This document shows positions 17,451 through 26,816 of a stretch of 49,665 bases of DNA, piece after piece (within the stretch, counting starts at the first letter, position 1; every line of letters begins with the position of its first letter). The notes under the pieces are model-generated. The model saw nothing but the letters and a program-made list of their open reading frames with translations, made no database searches and had not been told where the DNA came from. The stretch spans positions 1 to 49,665 of the forward strand of contig CANJHS010000021.1 in assembly GCA_947474225.1 (NCBI GenBank). Direction: 5' to 3'. This stretch comes from Roseiflexaceae bacterium. Its GTDB lineage: Bacteria > Chloroflexota > Chloroflexia > Chloroflexales > Roseiflexaceae. Both the position numbers and the translations under genes were made by a program.

Positions 17451-18727
17451 ACGAACACGGTAATCTCCCCCCTGCAGTCATGCGGGCTAACTACTTCCGC
17501 GGGGTAGTCAACGGCGCGGTCTTCACGTTGGGTGAAGCAGTCAGCAATCCTGGATTGGTATTGTCACTGCTCATCCGGCAGCTCGGTGGATCATTGACAC
17601 TGGTGAGCCTTATACCCGTTATTCAAAGCACCGGATACCTGCTCCCACAACTCTTGGTCGGCGGATATGTCCAAGTACTCCCGCATAAACTCCCCATTTA
17701 TCGCACATTTGCTGCATTGCGCATTGCAGCACAATTTGCAGTGGTGCTGGCGTGCTACTTCTCGACAGATATTTCGCCAACATGGGCTTTGGGGACTATT
17801 TTGTTCTGTTATGCGTTATTTAACTTGGGTGGCGGGGTGACGACTCTGAGCTTCCAAGACATAGTTGCCAAAATAGTCCCACCAACCAAACGCGGGAGGT
17901 TTTTCGGCACACGACAGTTCTATGGTGGACTTTTGGCATTTGCGGTGGGTGGTCCGTTTGTTCGTTGGATGTTGAGTGATGCCAGCCCATTGACGTTCCC
18001 GAGCAATTTCGCGCTCATCAGCTTGGTCAGTCTCATCTGTTATGCAACTGGGATGCTGTTTTTTGCCCGCGTAACAGAACCTGCTGCAGTACAGGTCATA
18101 CCACGGCAAGGGTTTTTGGACGCATTGCGTTCTGCACCGGCAATTCTGCGTGGGAACCGGCGCTATCGAAACTTCATTATCGTTCGCCTATGTCTCCTGA
18201 TTGGAAGACTCGCGGAACCATTCGCGATTATCTTTGTGACCGAGCAACTCCACCTGCCGAAAAGCATTGCAGGACTTCTCATTGCCGTATCTGCGGTTGC
18301 AGCAGCATCCTCCAATGTGTTGTGGGGTCGTCTCGGGGACAGTCGAGGGATGGTATGGCTGTTGCGGGTGACTGGCTCGTTGGCCATTATTCCACCGTTG
18401 ATGCTCTTTGGCGCGCCATATGTTGCGGTTTTGGGGAGTTATGTGTTGGTGGCCTGGCTCCTTGTTTCGAGCCTGGTCGGAGGGATCTCGGCAGATGGTG
18501 TTGGTATTGCAAGCATGACATTTTTGCTCGAAGTCTCGCCGCCGGAACAACGGCCGCTGTACATGGGGCTCGCCAACACCTTGCTCGGAGTCGGCGCGGT
18601 AGTGCCCGTTGTGGGTGGTATATTGGTTAGTCAAGCGGGGTATCCCGTGACATTCATTGTTGCAGCAGTATGGAGTACCGTAGCGCTTACAATATCCGGA
18701 TCGTTGCGTGCTCCTCAATCCAATTAA
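17447..18727 (+). CDS. Major facilitator superfamily transporter
   Basis: This 426-residue inner-membrane carrier has about 12 hydrophobic segments. The loop DIVAKIVPPTKRGRFFGTRQ between segments 4 and 5 is of the kind seen in MFS_1 proteins, and LGDSRGMVWLLR after segment 8 matches the second-half A-motif position. The substrate cannot be inferred. It begins inside the hflX stop (ATGA), so it is translated with HflX. The N-terminal part GEAVSNPGLVLSLLIRQLGG resembles uncharacterised MFS proteins rather than a known drug or sugar exporter. Confidence 0.88.
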   Translation: MNEHGNLPPAVMRANYFRGVVNGAVFTLGEAVSNPGLVLSLLIRQLGGSLTLVSLIPVIQSTGYLLPQLLVGGYVQVLPHKLPIYRTFAALRIAAQFAVVLACYFSTDISPTWALGTILFCYALFNLGGGVTTLSFQDIVAKIVPPTKRGRFFGTRQFYGGLLAFAVGGPFVRWMLSDASPLTFPSNFALISLVSLICYATGMLFFARVTEPAAVQVIPRQGFLDALRSAPAILRGNRRYRNFIIVRLCLLIGRLAEPFAIIFVTEQLHLPKSIAGLLIAVSAVAAASSNVLWGRLGDSRGMVWLLRVTGSLAIIPPLMLFGAPYVAVLGSYVLVAWLLVSSLVGGISADGVGIASMTFLLEVSPPEQRPLYMGLANTLLGVGAVVPVVGGILVSQAGYPVTFIVAAVWSTVALTISGSLRAPQSN

Positions 18728-18764
18728 ATGCTTTCATAACCGCAACCTATGCTGAGGAACTCCC

Positions 18765-19706
18765 ATGTTGATCGGTTTTATCGCCTTTGTCCTGCTCCTG
18801 ATTGCACCATACCTCCTCATCACGCAACGAGAGACACGTGCACCTGAAGTGTTATTGAGCACTGATATGCGTCACGTGCAGTGGAATAGCATGCCTATTG
18901 CAATCCGTGAATGTGGCAATGGTCCGGTGATTGTCCTTATCCATGGATTCGGGAGTTGGCTCGACAGCTGGGCAACACTCCAAAAATCTCTGGTAGGAGC
19001 AGGGTATCGCGTGATTGCTATCGATATGATCGGCGCAGGCGCATCGGCGCGATCCACAAATCCCTTACATTACACAACCGCGGCGCAAGCCCGAATGGTG
19101 CTCGATGTCCTTGACACCATTGGAATCCAACAATGTAGTCTGATGGGGCATTCCTACGGCGGGCGGATTGCACTTCAGATGGCTATTTTTGCACCAGAAC
19201 GTATTCAAGACATCGTTGCAATTGCGCCTGAGGTACACGCTACCACACGACCACCAATTGCAAAACTTCTGACCATTCCTATACTCGGCTATGCATTGGC
19301 ATTCTGGTCGACGGCACCGCGTCTGATAAAGGCTGGCCTTCGGTCGGTCAGTGCCCGCAAACAGTGGCTGACTGTTGAACGCATCGCATCATATGCAGCG
19401 CCGCTCTCGGTACGTGGCCACCTCGCAGGACAAATGGTTCAATCGAGTGCTCCTAAAGATGGGGACATGCCCGTTCCGACGCATTATCGACATATCGCTG
19501 TACCGGTACATCTTATTTGGGGTCAGAATGATCCTGTGTTCGCTCCGACAGATGGGCTCGCAATGGTCGATCGAATGCCAAGATGTGATATCGCAATTAT
19601 CCCGCTGTGCGGTCACATTCCCCACGAAGAAGCGTTCAGCGAAATCTGGGCACTTTTGCTCAAGTATTACCCTGCCCGTACCGTTATGCTTCAGACGTAT
19701 CGCTGA
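18765..19706 (+). CDS. Alpha/beta hydrolase with N-terminal membrane anchor
   Basis: This 313-residue protein has an N-terminal hydrophobic segment (residues 2-19) and then an alpha/beta-hydrolase fold. The oxyanion strip is HGFGS (60-64), the nucleophile elbow is GHSYGG (S130), the acid is in WGQNDPVF and the His in LCGHIPHEE. It is similar to membrane-linked esterases and haloperoxidase-like hydrolases; the substrate is not predictable. RBS GAGGAA precedes the ATG. Its 3' end overlaps the convergent acpS gene by 23 bases, so the final residues of both proteins share DNA. Confidence 0.9.
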   Translation: MLIGFIAFVLLLIAPYLLITQRETRAPEVLLSTDMRHVQWNSMPIAIRECGNGPVIVLIHGFGSWLDSWATLQKSLVGAGYRVIAIDMIGAGASARSTNPLHYTTAAQARMVLDVLDTIGIQQCSLMGHSYGGRIALQMAIFAPERIQDIVAIAPEVHATTRPPIAKLLTIPILGYALAFWSTAPRLIKAGLRSVSARKQWLTVERIASYAAPLSVRGHLAGQMVQSSAPKDGDMPVPTHYRHIAVPVHLIWGQNDPVFAPTDGLAMVDRMPRCDIAIIPLCGHIPHEEAFSEIWALLLKYYPARTVMLQTYR

Positions 19707-20100
19707 CCAAGCCTACACCGACAACACTCACCACCACCAACCCTGCATCATGGCTGACACTTACGTCGAACGTGTCAATTCCTAATCTGCAAGCGCGTTC
19801 TCGTGCTGCATCGTGAAGCACGAGGCATGGTTTGTGCAAATCATCATGGACTAATTCAATAGCAGTCCAGGCAACCGCGTGTGCACCACTCCCGAGCCCA
19901 CGTAATCCAACACCTAGCATTTTGGCGGTCGCTTCCTTCGCTGCCCATCGGGTCGCATAGGCGTTCATGCGCATTTCACAGTAGCCTTGTTCACGGAGGG
20001 TATAAATGCGTTTCAGCAGTCTGGCGCCATAGCGCAGATAAACTGCTTCGAATCGGCTAATTTGTAACAAATCAATCCCGGTGCGCACCACGATTCGCAT
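19684..20100 (-). CDS. acpS: Holo-[acyl-carrier-protein] synthase
   Basis: This 138-residue enzyme transfers 4'-phosphopantetheine from CoA to acyl carrier protein. Its signature is GIDLLQISRFEAV (magnesium ligand D10) and RWAAKEATAKMLG (catalytic E56), with the C-terminal VSVSHDAGLVVVSVV. The length is normal for AcpS monomers of the trimer. Its ATG overlaps the stop of the upstream gene (TAATG), so it is the last gene of a five-gene minus-strand series starting at the DegT aminotransferase. The last residues overlap the convergent hydrolase gene. Confidence 0.95.
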   Translation of the reverse strand: MRIVVRTGIDLLQISRFEAVYLRYGARLLKRIYTLREQGYCEMRMNAYATRWAAKEATAKMLGVGLRGLGSGAHAVAWTAIELVHDDLHKPCLVLHDAARERACRLGIDTFDVSVSHDAGLVVVSVVGVGLVSDTSEA

Positions 20101-21521
20101 TATTGTCTTCCCGTGAGCGAAAGGTCCGTTATTTCGGCGAGGTAATTCAACCCATTCGCCTCAATCCGAATCACCTGTAGGTACCGTGCAACTTTCAGAA
20201 AGCCATCTTGGCGCAAATCGAGATCAAGTTTGTACCAGCGATACAGTGGCAATGCCCGATATAACGTATCACCGGATTCTTGTTGTGTGACATTCTTTGC
20301 CGTAGTCGGGTAAAGACAAATCGTACGTTCTTGTTGTTGGTCGTCGGGGCTGATGAACTTATATACGAGCTGGAATTTGATAGGGCACGAGGCACTCTCA
20401 ATCGTACCACTCGCACTTTGTTGTGCGAGCAATCGGACCCATGCGGTCAATCGTAACGATGTAAATTCAGATACGTCGGCATCCAGATATTGCTCGACCC
20501 CTACTGCATATTCATGGAACTGCAACCCAGAGCGCGTCAGACGCAAAATCTTGAGTTGTTTGTCCTTTTGGCAAAAATCTGGTGTTTTCGGGTTACATCC
20601 CAATACGACTGACGCTGTGCCATTGCGCTCCGTAATGGCCATGTTTGGTGAGCCGTCGCGTGTATAAGAATCCCATTGGGTAGGAGCGTTGGGATCGTCT
20701 TTGCCTATCGTGATAGCACTCCAATCAGGGTCGCGGACGATTTGCCACGTCGCCTCTTGAGGCGAAGGGATTCGTTCGTTTCCATTGATAATGACCATCT
20801 GACGCTCGGCGATACTCACCGTGCGTACACCATTAGTGGCAGTTGCACTCCCGGTCCTAACAGCAATTTCAATCCGTGTTTGCGCAGGGGACTGGGGAGC
20901 TTTAGTCACTGGCACGACCCGAATGCTGTAACTTCCACCTGGCGTCATCCAGACTTTGTTGCCATCAGGGAGGGTGACACTATACTCAACCACTGCGTAC
21001 GGCTGAAAATTTGCGATGTCGTAACGTGCATATCCCGCATTTTGAATGAGATTTACTACCTGTTTACGGTGTGTCCAGCGAGATACTTGGTACGTCTGAA
21101 AGACTATGTCAGTACCAGAGTCTTGAGCCCAGAGCTGAATATGTGTCGCATCGGGCAATACCAACGATGCCACTGGTCCATACCCTGCTGCTGGCAATGT
21201 TTTGATGCGATATCCCGGCTTGAGTGGCATACAGATGTCGGGCTCGCCGTGGCAAGGGTCCACGGCCGCAGGTAAACGCTCGAGTGTCCGACTACTCATG
21301 CTGCGCGGCTCCTGATAGAAGACACCGGTAGCAACATGACTACGCAACTGAGCATTATCGAGTGTCTTCATTGCAGCATTGTAATTAGCCCATGCGAGCC
21401 GTCCGAGCATCCCCATGACGATCAGAGATGCAACAAAAAACACAGAGAGCACCAACCAAGCGCTTAACTCAGTTGATATCCATGGTTTGGGTAATTGCTT
21501 CTGTGACGAGGTGTCGTTCAT
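20100..21521 (-). CDS. Single-pass membrane protein with large external domain, unknown
   Basis: This 473-residue protein has a short N-terminal cytoplasmic piece, one transmembrane helix (LSAWLVLSVFFVASLIVMGML, about residues 20-40) and a large extracytoplasmic part. I do not recognise its family. The outer part is rich in beta-prone segments and contains paired Cys (DPCHGEPDIC; LGCNPKTPDFC; SCPIKFQ, then RTICLYP), suggesting disulphides. A longer frame to 21653 exists, but the ATG at 21521 has GAGAGAA upstream and avoids overlapping glnA, so I chose it. It lies between glnA and acpS in a minus-strand operon; no function follows from that. Confidence 0.75.
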   Translation of the reverse strand: MNDTSSQKQLPKPWISTELSAWLVLSVFFVASLIVMGMLGRLAWANYNAAMKTLDNAQLRSHVATGVFYQEPRSMSSRTLERLPAAVDPCHGEPDICMPLKPGYRIKTLPAAGYGPVASLVLPDATHIQLWAQDSGTDIVFQTYQVSRWTHRKQVVNLIQNAGYARYDIANFQPYAVVEYSVTLPDGNKVWMTPGGSYSIRVVPVTKAPQSPAQTRIEIAVRTGSATATNGVRTVSIAERQMVIINGNERIPSPQEATWQIVRDPDWSAITIGKDDPNAPTQWDSYTRDGSPNMAITERNGTASVVLGCNPKTPDFCQKDKQLKILRLTRSGLQFHEYAVGVEQYLDADVSEFTSLRLTAWVRLLAQQSASGTIESASCPIKFQLVYKFISPDDQQQERTICLYPTTAKNVTQQESGDTLYRALPLYRWYKLDLDLRQDGFLKVARYLQVIRIEANGLNYLAEITDLSLTGRQ

Positions 21522-21558
21522 CAGTTCTCTCGGATTTGGTGACGCTGCTGCACGTGCA

Positions 21559-22887
21559 CTAGTAGATAGGGAGGTAGCGGTCGAGTTCCCAACTGCTGAC
21601 ATGTTGGCGGTAGGACTCCCACTCCTGCAGACGAGATTCGACAAACCGCTCATAAATCAGCGGTCCCAATGTATCAGCGATGAGTTCGTCTTTTTGAAGT
21701 GCAGCCACTGCATCGCCGAGTGTCATGGGCAACATCGGATGCATGCGAGTGCGTGCATTCATGGTGACGAGATCTTCCTCTGCTGCAGGTGGGAGCGGGA
21801 GTTCATGCCGTATGCCATCAATACCTGCGTTCAGCATAACCGCATACGCAAGGTAGGGATTGCATGAAGGGTCAGGGCTTCGTAGTTCGATGCGAGTCGT
21901 TTGAGGACGATTCCCCAAGACGCGCGGGACTCGCACCAACGCGCCACGATTCGTCCTTCCCCAACTTGCATAGACTGGTGCCTCGTAGCCGGGTACCAGT
22001 CGCTTGTATGAATTCACTAACGGCGCAAGCACTGCCACCATACCGGGTGCATGTGCAAGCAACCCTGCCATGAAGTGTTTTGCGAGCGTACTCAGGCCGT
22101 AATGATCGTCTGCATCGGCAAACAGATTCGCTCCAGTGACACTGTCGACCAGACTCTGATGGACATGCATGCCGCTGCCGTTCACGCCGAACATCGGCTT
22201 CGGCATAAACGATGCGTACATTCCCTGCTGTAATGCCAGCGAACGTAATACTTGGCGCAAGGTCATGACGGCATCCGCCGCTGCCAAACCAGATTCGAGT
22301 TGCAAGTCAATTTCGTGCTGCCCGACCGCACCCTCGTGATGCGTTGCATCGACTCCAATGTGGAATGACCCCAATGCTCGGACAACTTGACGGCGAAAAT
22401 GGGTATATGAATCATTCGTCGCATCAAAGTAGCCGACAGAATCATTTGGCACTAGGACTGGACGACCATCAGCATCAGCCTTAAAAAGAAAAAATTCGAC
22501 TTCAGCACTCAGGCGATAGACAAAGCCCATCGCCGCTGCTTGGTCTATTGCACGGCGCAGAACACGACGTGGATCTCCTGCATACGGCCGACCATCGGGT
22601 GAATGGACATCACAAATAAGCCTTGCGGTCGGGATATCAGAGCCGCCTGCACTCGGCACAATGGCAAATGTCGATTGATCGGGGATAAGGTACATGTCAG
22701 TCTCGGCTACGCGTGCTGGTCCGTCGAGTGCCGAGCCGTCGAACCAAACCCCATGATCGAGGCAATCTGCAATCATCGTAGCGGGTATGGTCACATTTTT
22801 CAGCATGCCAGCGATGTCGGTGAACTGCAAACTGACAAATTCGACATTGTTCCGCTGTATCTGCTGTATGACTTCGTCACTATTCAT
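21559..22887 (-). CDS. glnA: Glutamine synthetase type I (alpha, short form)
   Basis: This 442-residue enzyme makes glutamine from glutamate, ammonia and ATP. Family motifs are present: FDGSALDG (latch region), SAEVEFFLF (metal-binding Glu), VNGSGMHVHQSL, VNSYKRLVPGYEAP, and RIELRSPDPSCNPYLAYAVMLN. The length and lack of the C-terminal adenylylation loop (Tyr397 region) place it in the GSI-alpha group, which is usually controlled by feedback and repressors rather than adenylylation. It follows ftsY by 35 bases on the minus strand. Members of this family can also be gamma-glutamyl-polyamine synthetases, but the full set of glutamate and ATP motifs favours GS. Confidence 0.92.
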   Translation of the reverse strand: MNSDEVIQQIQRNNVEFVSLQFTDIAGMLKNVTIPATMIADCLDHGVWFDGSALDGPARVAETDMYLIPDQSTFAIVPSAGGSDIPTARLICDVHSPDGRPYAGDPRRVLRRAIDQAAAMGFVYRLSAEVEFFLFKADADGRPVLVPNDSVGYFDATNDSYTHFRRQVVRALGSFHIGVDATHHEGAVGQHEIDLQLESGLAAADAVMTLRQVLRSLALQQGMYASFMPKPMFGVNGSGMHVHQSLVDSVTGANLFADADDHYGLSTLAKHFMAGLLAHAPGMVAVLAPLVNSYKRLVPGYEAPVYASWGRTNRGALVRVPRVLGNRPQTTRIELRSPDPSCNPYLAYAVMLNAGIDGIRHELPLPPAAEEDLVTMNARTRMHPMLPMTLGDAVAALQKDELIADTLGPLIYERFVESRLQEWESYRQHVSSWELDRYLPIY

Positions 22888-22922
22888 ATTCAGGTTGGCC
22901 TTTCTGATTCGTTCGCGGGCTT

Positions 22923-23897
22923 TTATTCCCGTCCAAAAAGGGCATCGACGAACGTCGTTGCATCGAAGAGAGCGAGGTCAGTCATCTTCTCTCCGGTGCC
23001 GACATAGCGGACTGGGCGTTGTATTTCTTGGGCGATTGCAAATGCAATCCCACCCTTCGCAGTCCCATCCATTTTGGTGATTGCAACGGATGTGACGTCT
23101 GATGCCGCTGCAAACGCTTTTGCCTGCAAGACACCATTTTGGCCAGTAGTAGCGTCAATCACCAAAATAACTTCATGCGGCGCATCAGCCATCTTACGAC
23201 GGATAATATTGCGTAGTTTGGTGAGCTCTTGCATTAAGTTTACTTTTGCGTGCAAACGGCCCGCAGTATCGATAATGATGACGTCACAATCGGTCGTCGT
23301 GGCAACTTCCATCGCTTCATACACGACTGCCCCAGGGTCGCCACCTTGGCCGCGGGACACGACCGGCACGCCGACCCGCTGGCCCCACGTTTCGAGTTGT
23401 TCTGCGGCTGCCGCACGAAATGTATCCCCCGCAGCGAGGACCACCTTTTGTCCACGGTCAAGATAGCGATGTGCCAACTTTGCAATCAATGTGGTCTTGC
23501 CTGCGCCATTGACTCCCACAACCAATACCACATGTGGTTTGGCAGTTTGGTTTATTGGTAGTTCGTGCTCTTGCAAGATACGCACCATCTCGTCGTGGAG
23601 CATTTGCCGTGCTTCAGCTGGTTCTTTGATTCCCGCTCGACGGACCTGCTCCTTGACGCGCTTGACGAGGTTTGTGGTAGTCGTGACACCCACATCTGCT
23701 TGTACGAGGAGCGCTTCGATGTCGTCCCATAATTCGGCCGATAGTGCTGCACTCTCAAATAATGCAGCAATTTGCCCAAAAAAACTTTTGCGGGTCCGTT
23801 CTGTGGCAGTCGAGAGTTTCACAACATCGGTATTCGCCTCGGCTGCTGTACGTGGAGCATCGATGCCGCGGCCAAACAACCGCTTAAAAAGTGACAT
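22923..23897 (-). CDS. ftsY: Signal recognition particle receptor FtsY
   Basis: This 324-residue SRP-type GTPase consists of the N domain (about residues 35-110) and the G domain, with almost no acidic A domain. G1 is GVNGAGKTT (128-136), G2 is DTFRAAAAEQL, G3 is DTAGR, G4 is TKMDGTAKGG, and the C-terminal end GTGEKMTDLALFD closes the fold. It docks ribosome-SRP complexes at the membrane. Its ATG overlaps the DegT gene's stop (TAATG), and glnA follows. The short N-terminal stretch (MSLFKRLFGRG) is amphipathic and may help membrane binding. Confidence 0.97.
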   Translation of the reverse strand: MSLFKRLFGRGIDAPRTAAEANTDVVKLSTATERTRKSFFGQIAALFESAALSAELWDDIEALLVQADVGVTTTTNLVKRVKEQVRRAGIKEPAEARQMLHDEMVRILQEHELPINQTAKPHVVLVVGVNGAGKTTLIAKLAHRYLDRGQKVVLAAGDTFRAAAAEQLETWGQRVGVPVVSRGQGGDPGAVVYEAMEVATTTDCDVIIIDTAGRLHAKVNLMQELTKLRNIIRRKMADAPHEVILVIDATTGQNGVLQAKAFAAASDVTSVAITKMDGTAKGGIAFAIAQEIQRPVRYVGTGEKMTDLALFDATTFVDALFGRE

Positions 23898-25012
23898 TAC
23901 GTCCCCTTTATTGTCTTGGCGACCTGCCGTGTAGCATGTGCGACATACTCGACTTCAGCGTCTGATAATTCAGGGAAGTTTGGTAACGAAAATACTGTTT
24001 CGGATTGACGCACAGTGTTTTCGAGCTTCCACACCGGTGCATAGCGCTGATATATCGGCTGGTAGTGTGTCGGCATAGGATAATGGATATCTGTCGTGAC
24101 ACCAGCAGTTTTCAAGCCGGTCATATAGGCTTCACGATGGGCAGATTCCACTACATACAGATGATAGACGGCCTCGTACCCTGTTGGTGTCGTCGGCAGA
24201 ATCAAACCCGTATGTGCTAATTGTTCAGCATAATAGCGTGCGATTTGCACACGTCGCGCAGTACTTGCATCGAGGTGTCGTAGTTTCACTGCCAGGATTG
24301 CTGCTTGGATTTCGTCGAGTCGTGAATTCATGCCGAATTCTTCTATGGAGTAATATTTCCGCTCCCAACCATAGACACGTAACTTGCGCAAATGTGTATC
24401 GATGGTTTGGTCATTCGTCGTTATTGCGCCGCCATCACCGATTGCCCCGAGATTTTTGCTCGGATAAAAGCTAAACGCTGCAACAGCGCCAATACTTCCT
24501 GCGCGTGAACCATGGGCACGAGCACCGTGCGCCTGTGCGACATCTTCGATAACTGGGATTCCATGACCCTGTGCTACCGCGATAATAGCCGGCATATCTG
24601 CCATCAAACCATATAAATGGACAGGCATGATTGCCTTTGTTCGTGGGGTAATTGCCTGCTCAATAAGGCGCGGATTCATATTTCGTGTCGTCGCGTCAAC
24701 ATCAACAAAGACGGGAATTGCGCCGATTGCGACAATCGCTGCGGTACCCGGTACGCCGGTGTTGGCTACCGTAATAACTTCATCACCTTGACCAACGCCG
24801 AGTGCAGTCAGACCCAACTGGATTGCATCCGTACCATTCCCTACGCCGACACAAAAAGGTACTTGGCAATAGCCAGCGAACTCTGCTTCAAACGACTTTA
24901 CGGATGGGCCAAGAACATATGCACCACTCTGTAGCACACGGTGCATTGCATCATCAATCTCACGCTGGAGTTCCATATATTGGCGCTTAAAGTCACCGAA
25001 AGGTACCTGCAT
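23897..25012 (-). CDS. DegT/DnrJ/EryC1/StrS-family aminotransferase
   Basis: This 371-residue PLP enzyme transfers an amino group from glutamate to a nucleotide-linked keto sugar. GNGTDAIQLGL binds the cofactor phosphate, EDVAQAHGA carries the Asp that contacts the pyridine nitrogen, and FSFYPSKNLGAIGDGGAI holds the Schiff-base Lys. The last third (YGWERKYYSIEEFGMNSRLDEIQAA, IHYPMPTHYQPIY) is that of sugar aminotransferases such as DesV, FdtB or WecE. The substrate cannot be fixed. It heads the minus-strand series; an extended -10 element is about 55 bases upstream and GAGGA precedes the ATG. A role in surface amino-sugar synthesis is likely. Confidence 0.93.
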   Translation of the reverse strand: MQVPFGDFKRQYMELQREIDDAMHRVLQSGAYVLGPSVKSFEAEFAGYCQVPFCVGVGNGTDAIQLGLTALGVGQGDEVITVANTGVPGTAAIVAIGAIPVFVDVDATTRNMNPRLIEQAITPRTKAIMPVHLYGLMADMPAIIAVAQGHGIPVIEDVAQAHGARAHGSRAGSIGAVAAFSFYPSKNLGAIGDGGAITTNDQTIDTHLRKLRVYGWERKYYSIEEFGMNSRLDEIQAAILAVKLRHLDASTARRVQIARYYAEQLAHTGLILPTTPTGYEAVYHLYVVESAHREAYMTGLKTAGVTTDIHYPMPTHYQPIYQRYAPVWKLENTVRQSETVFSLPNFPELSDAEVEYVAHATRQVAKTIKGT

Positions 25013-25066
25013 AGATGTAGTCCTCAGTGCTGAACGTGAGTGTCTGTAATGGTCAGATTACAACTG

Positions 25067-25075
25067 AGTATACCA
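25067..25075 (-). promoter_or_regulatory. Extended -10 promoter element for the DegT-ftsY-glnA series
   Basis: On the minus strand TGG-TATACT forms an extended -10 element, predicting a transcript start about 48 bases before the DegT ATG. The -35 region is not recognisable. Confidence 0.5.
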
Positions 25076-25116
25076 GATGAGTACATTTCCGGTTGCTTTT
25101 GTACCGATATTCACCA

Positions 25117-25452
25117 TTAATACATAATGACGAACCGATACCCCACACCGCGCACGGTCTCGATATTCAAACCAATTGCCCCCGCAGCCAAGAGTTTTCT
25201 GCGCAGATGCGAAACATGCACCCACACATACTGTGTGGCTTGCTCATAGCGATCGCCCCATACAGCAGCCAAAATTCGCTCATGACTGACTACCTGCCCA
25301 ATGTCTTTGCAAAGAGCATCGGGAGAGCGCAAATGAATGCCATCAACGTGTTCGCAAGGAATGCAGCGTGCAGCGCCTATTGCGCCGATGTGTAATCCAA
25401 GCCCCGCTTCACGAGAGTCGCGTGGGGGTTGAGCTTTGAAAGCCGATTCGGA
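25117..25452 (-). pseudogene. Remnant of an OmpR-family response regulator (DNA-binding half)
   Basis: A minus-strand open frame bounded by a stop at 25453-25455 encodes the winged-helix domain of an OmpR/PhoB regulator: VVSHERILAAVWGDRY, VWVHVSHLRRKLLAAG, IETVRGVGYRF. No receiver domain precedes it; upstream of the DNA-binding part are only about 20 residues of linker-like sequence. There is no ATG with a ribosome-binding site; a TTG at 25332 would give 71 residues. The beginning of the winged helix is also shortened, with IHLRSPDALCKDIG in place of the usual longer first helix. I read this as the tail of a decayed response-regulator gene, though expression from a weak start is not excluded. 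Confidence 0.65.
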
Positions 25453-25493
25453 TTAGAATACATACAACACGGAGTGGCAGAAAGAAGGACGTG

Positions 25494-26816
25494 ATGAACC
25501 CTGTTGGATTCGTTCTCATTGGGGCAGGATCTCGTGGCGCAGATGCATATGCCCCGTATGCACAACATCACCCTGACGAAGCACGGATAATCGCCGTCGC
25601 AGAACCAGATGCAGCACGGCGTGCCAAAATTGCCGAGTTGCATGATATCCCCGCAGATCGCTGTTTTGGCTCGTACGAAGAATTATTTGCACAAGGGCAA
25701 CTTGCTCAAGCAGCACTCATCTGTACCCAAGATGCCATGCATGTCGAACCGACACTGGCTGCCTTGGCACATGGGTATCATGTGCTGCTCGAAAAGCCCA
25801 TGGCGACAACACCGCTCGACTGCACGCGCTTGGTGATGGCCGCAGAGGCAGCCAATCGTTTGTTGGTTATTGGGCACGTGTTGCGGTATACAGACTTTTT
25901 TCATTTGCTCCATGAACTCATCAGCGCTGGAAAAATCGGCGACGTCATTACGGTCGCACACCGCGAGAACGTCGCGCATTGGCACATGGCACACAGCTTT
26001 GTGCGTGGGAACTGGCGGAACAAAGCCGAATCGACACCGATGATTCTTGCCAAATGTTGCCACGACCTCGATATTATGGTCTGGAATTTGGGTCAAGACA
26101 TCATCAAAGTAGGTTCATTCGGTAATTTGTCTAACTACCGTGCTGAACGCGCACCCGCCGGTGCGCCTGCCCGGTGCCTAGACGGATGCCCTGTTGAAGC
26201 AACCTGCGCATGGTCGGCAAAACGCATTTACCTCGACCTCGAGCCCTTTGCACACCTCACTCAGAACATCGCCAAAAACGAGCCACTTCCCAATGTCTGG
26301 CCATTTAATGTACTAAGCACAGACACAAGCTATGCCTCACGACTCGCAGCAGTCCAAAATGGCCCGTATGGACGCTGTGTGTATCATTGCGACAACGATG
26401 TCGTCGATCACCAAGTCGTCACCATGGAGTTTGCCAATGGGGTCACAGCGAGCCTGACGATGCACGGTATGGGGTTCGAAGAAGACCGCACGATGCGCTA
26501 CGATGGTACGCTCGGCACCTTAACGGGGGTCTTTAATGCAAATGGTGGCCGCATAGAAATCCATCCTCATCGTGGAACTCCAGAGGTCTTTGAAGTCGAT
26601 GGTCGTGCTGGTCATGGCGGTGGTGACACTGGTATCATGCGGAACTTTGTTGCTGCCATCCGTGATGGTGGGACCCCGCGCAGCACAGCCCAAGAATCTC
26701 TCGAATCGCATCTTTTGGCTTTCGCCGCTGAAGACGCACGCATGAGCCGCGAAGTCATCGATATGAGTACGTACCGTGCACAACTCCGTGCATCAGCAGA
26801 AAGTTTTCAAAAATGA
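25494..26816 (+). CDS. Gfo/Idh/MocA-family oxidoreductase
   Basis: This 440-residue protein has an N-terminal Rossmann fold (GFVLIGAGSRG, residues 4-14), the EKPMATT motif with the catalytic-type Lys at about residue 100, and a C-terminal substrate-binding sheet with AKCCHDLDIMVW, where the His-Asp pair matches the H/D of the family active site. A short Cys-rich insert (CLDGCPVEATCAW) is present. Such enzymes use NAD(P) to oxidise or reduce sugars and inositols; the exact reaction is unknown. A GTG at 25491 is directly adjacent; I chose the ATG because AAGG is better spaced. It overlaps RidA by four bases. Confidence 0.9.
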   Translation: MNPVGFVLIGAGSRGADAYAPYAQHHPDEARIIAVAEPDAARRAKIAELHDIPADRCFGSYEELFAQGQLAQAALICTQDAMHVEPTLAALAHGYHVLLEKPMATTPLDCTRLVMAAEAANRLLVIGHVLRYTDFFHLLHELISAGKIGDVITVAHRENVAHWHMAHSFVRGNWRNKAESTPMILAKCCHDLDIMVWNLGQDIIKVGSFGNLSNYRAERAPAGAPARCLDGCPVEATCAWSAKRIYLDLEPFAHLTQNIAKNEPLPNVWPFNVLSTDTSYASRLAAVQNGPYGRCVYHCDNDVVDHQVVTMEFANGVTASLTMHGMGFEEDRTMRYDGTLGTLTGVFNANGGRIEIHPHRGTPEVFEVDGRAGHGGGDTGIMRNFVAAIRDGGTPRSTAQESLESHLLAFAAEDARMSREVIDMSTYRAQLRASAESFQK

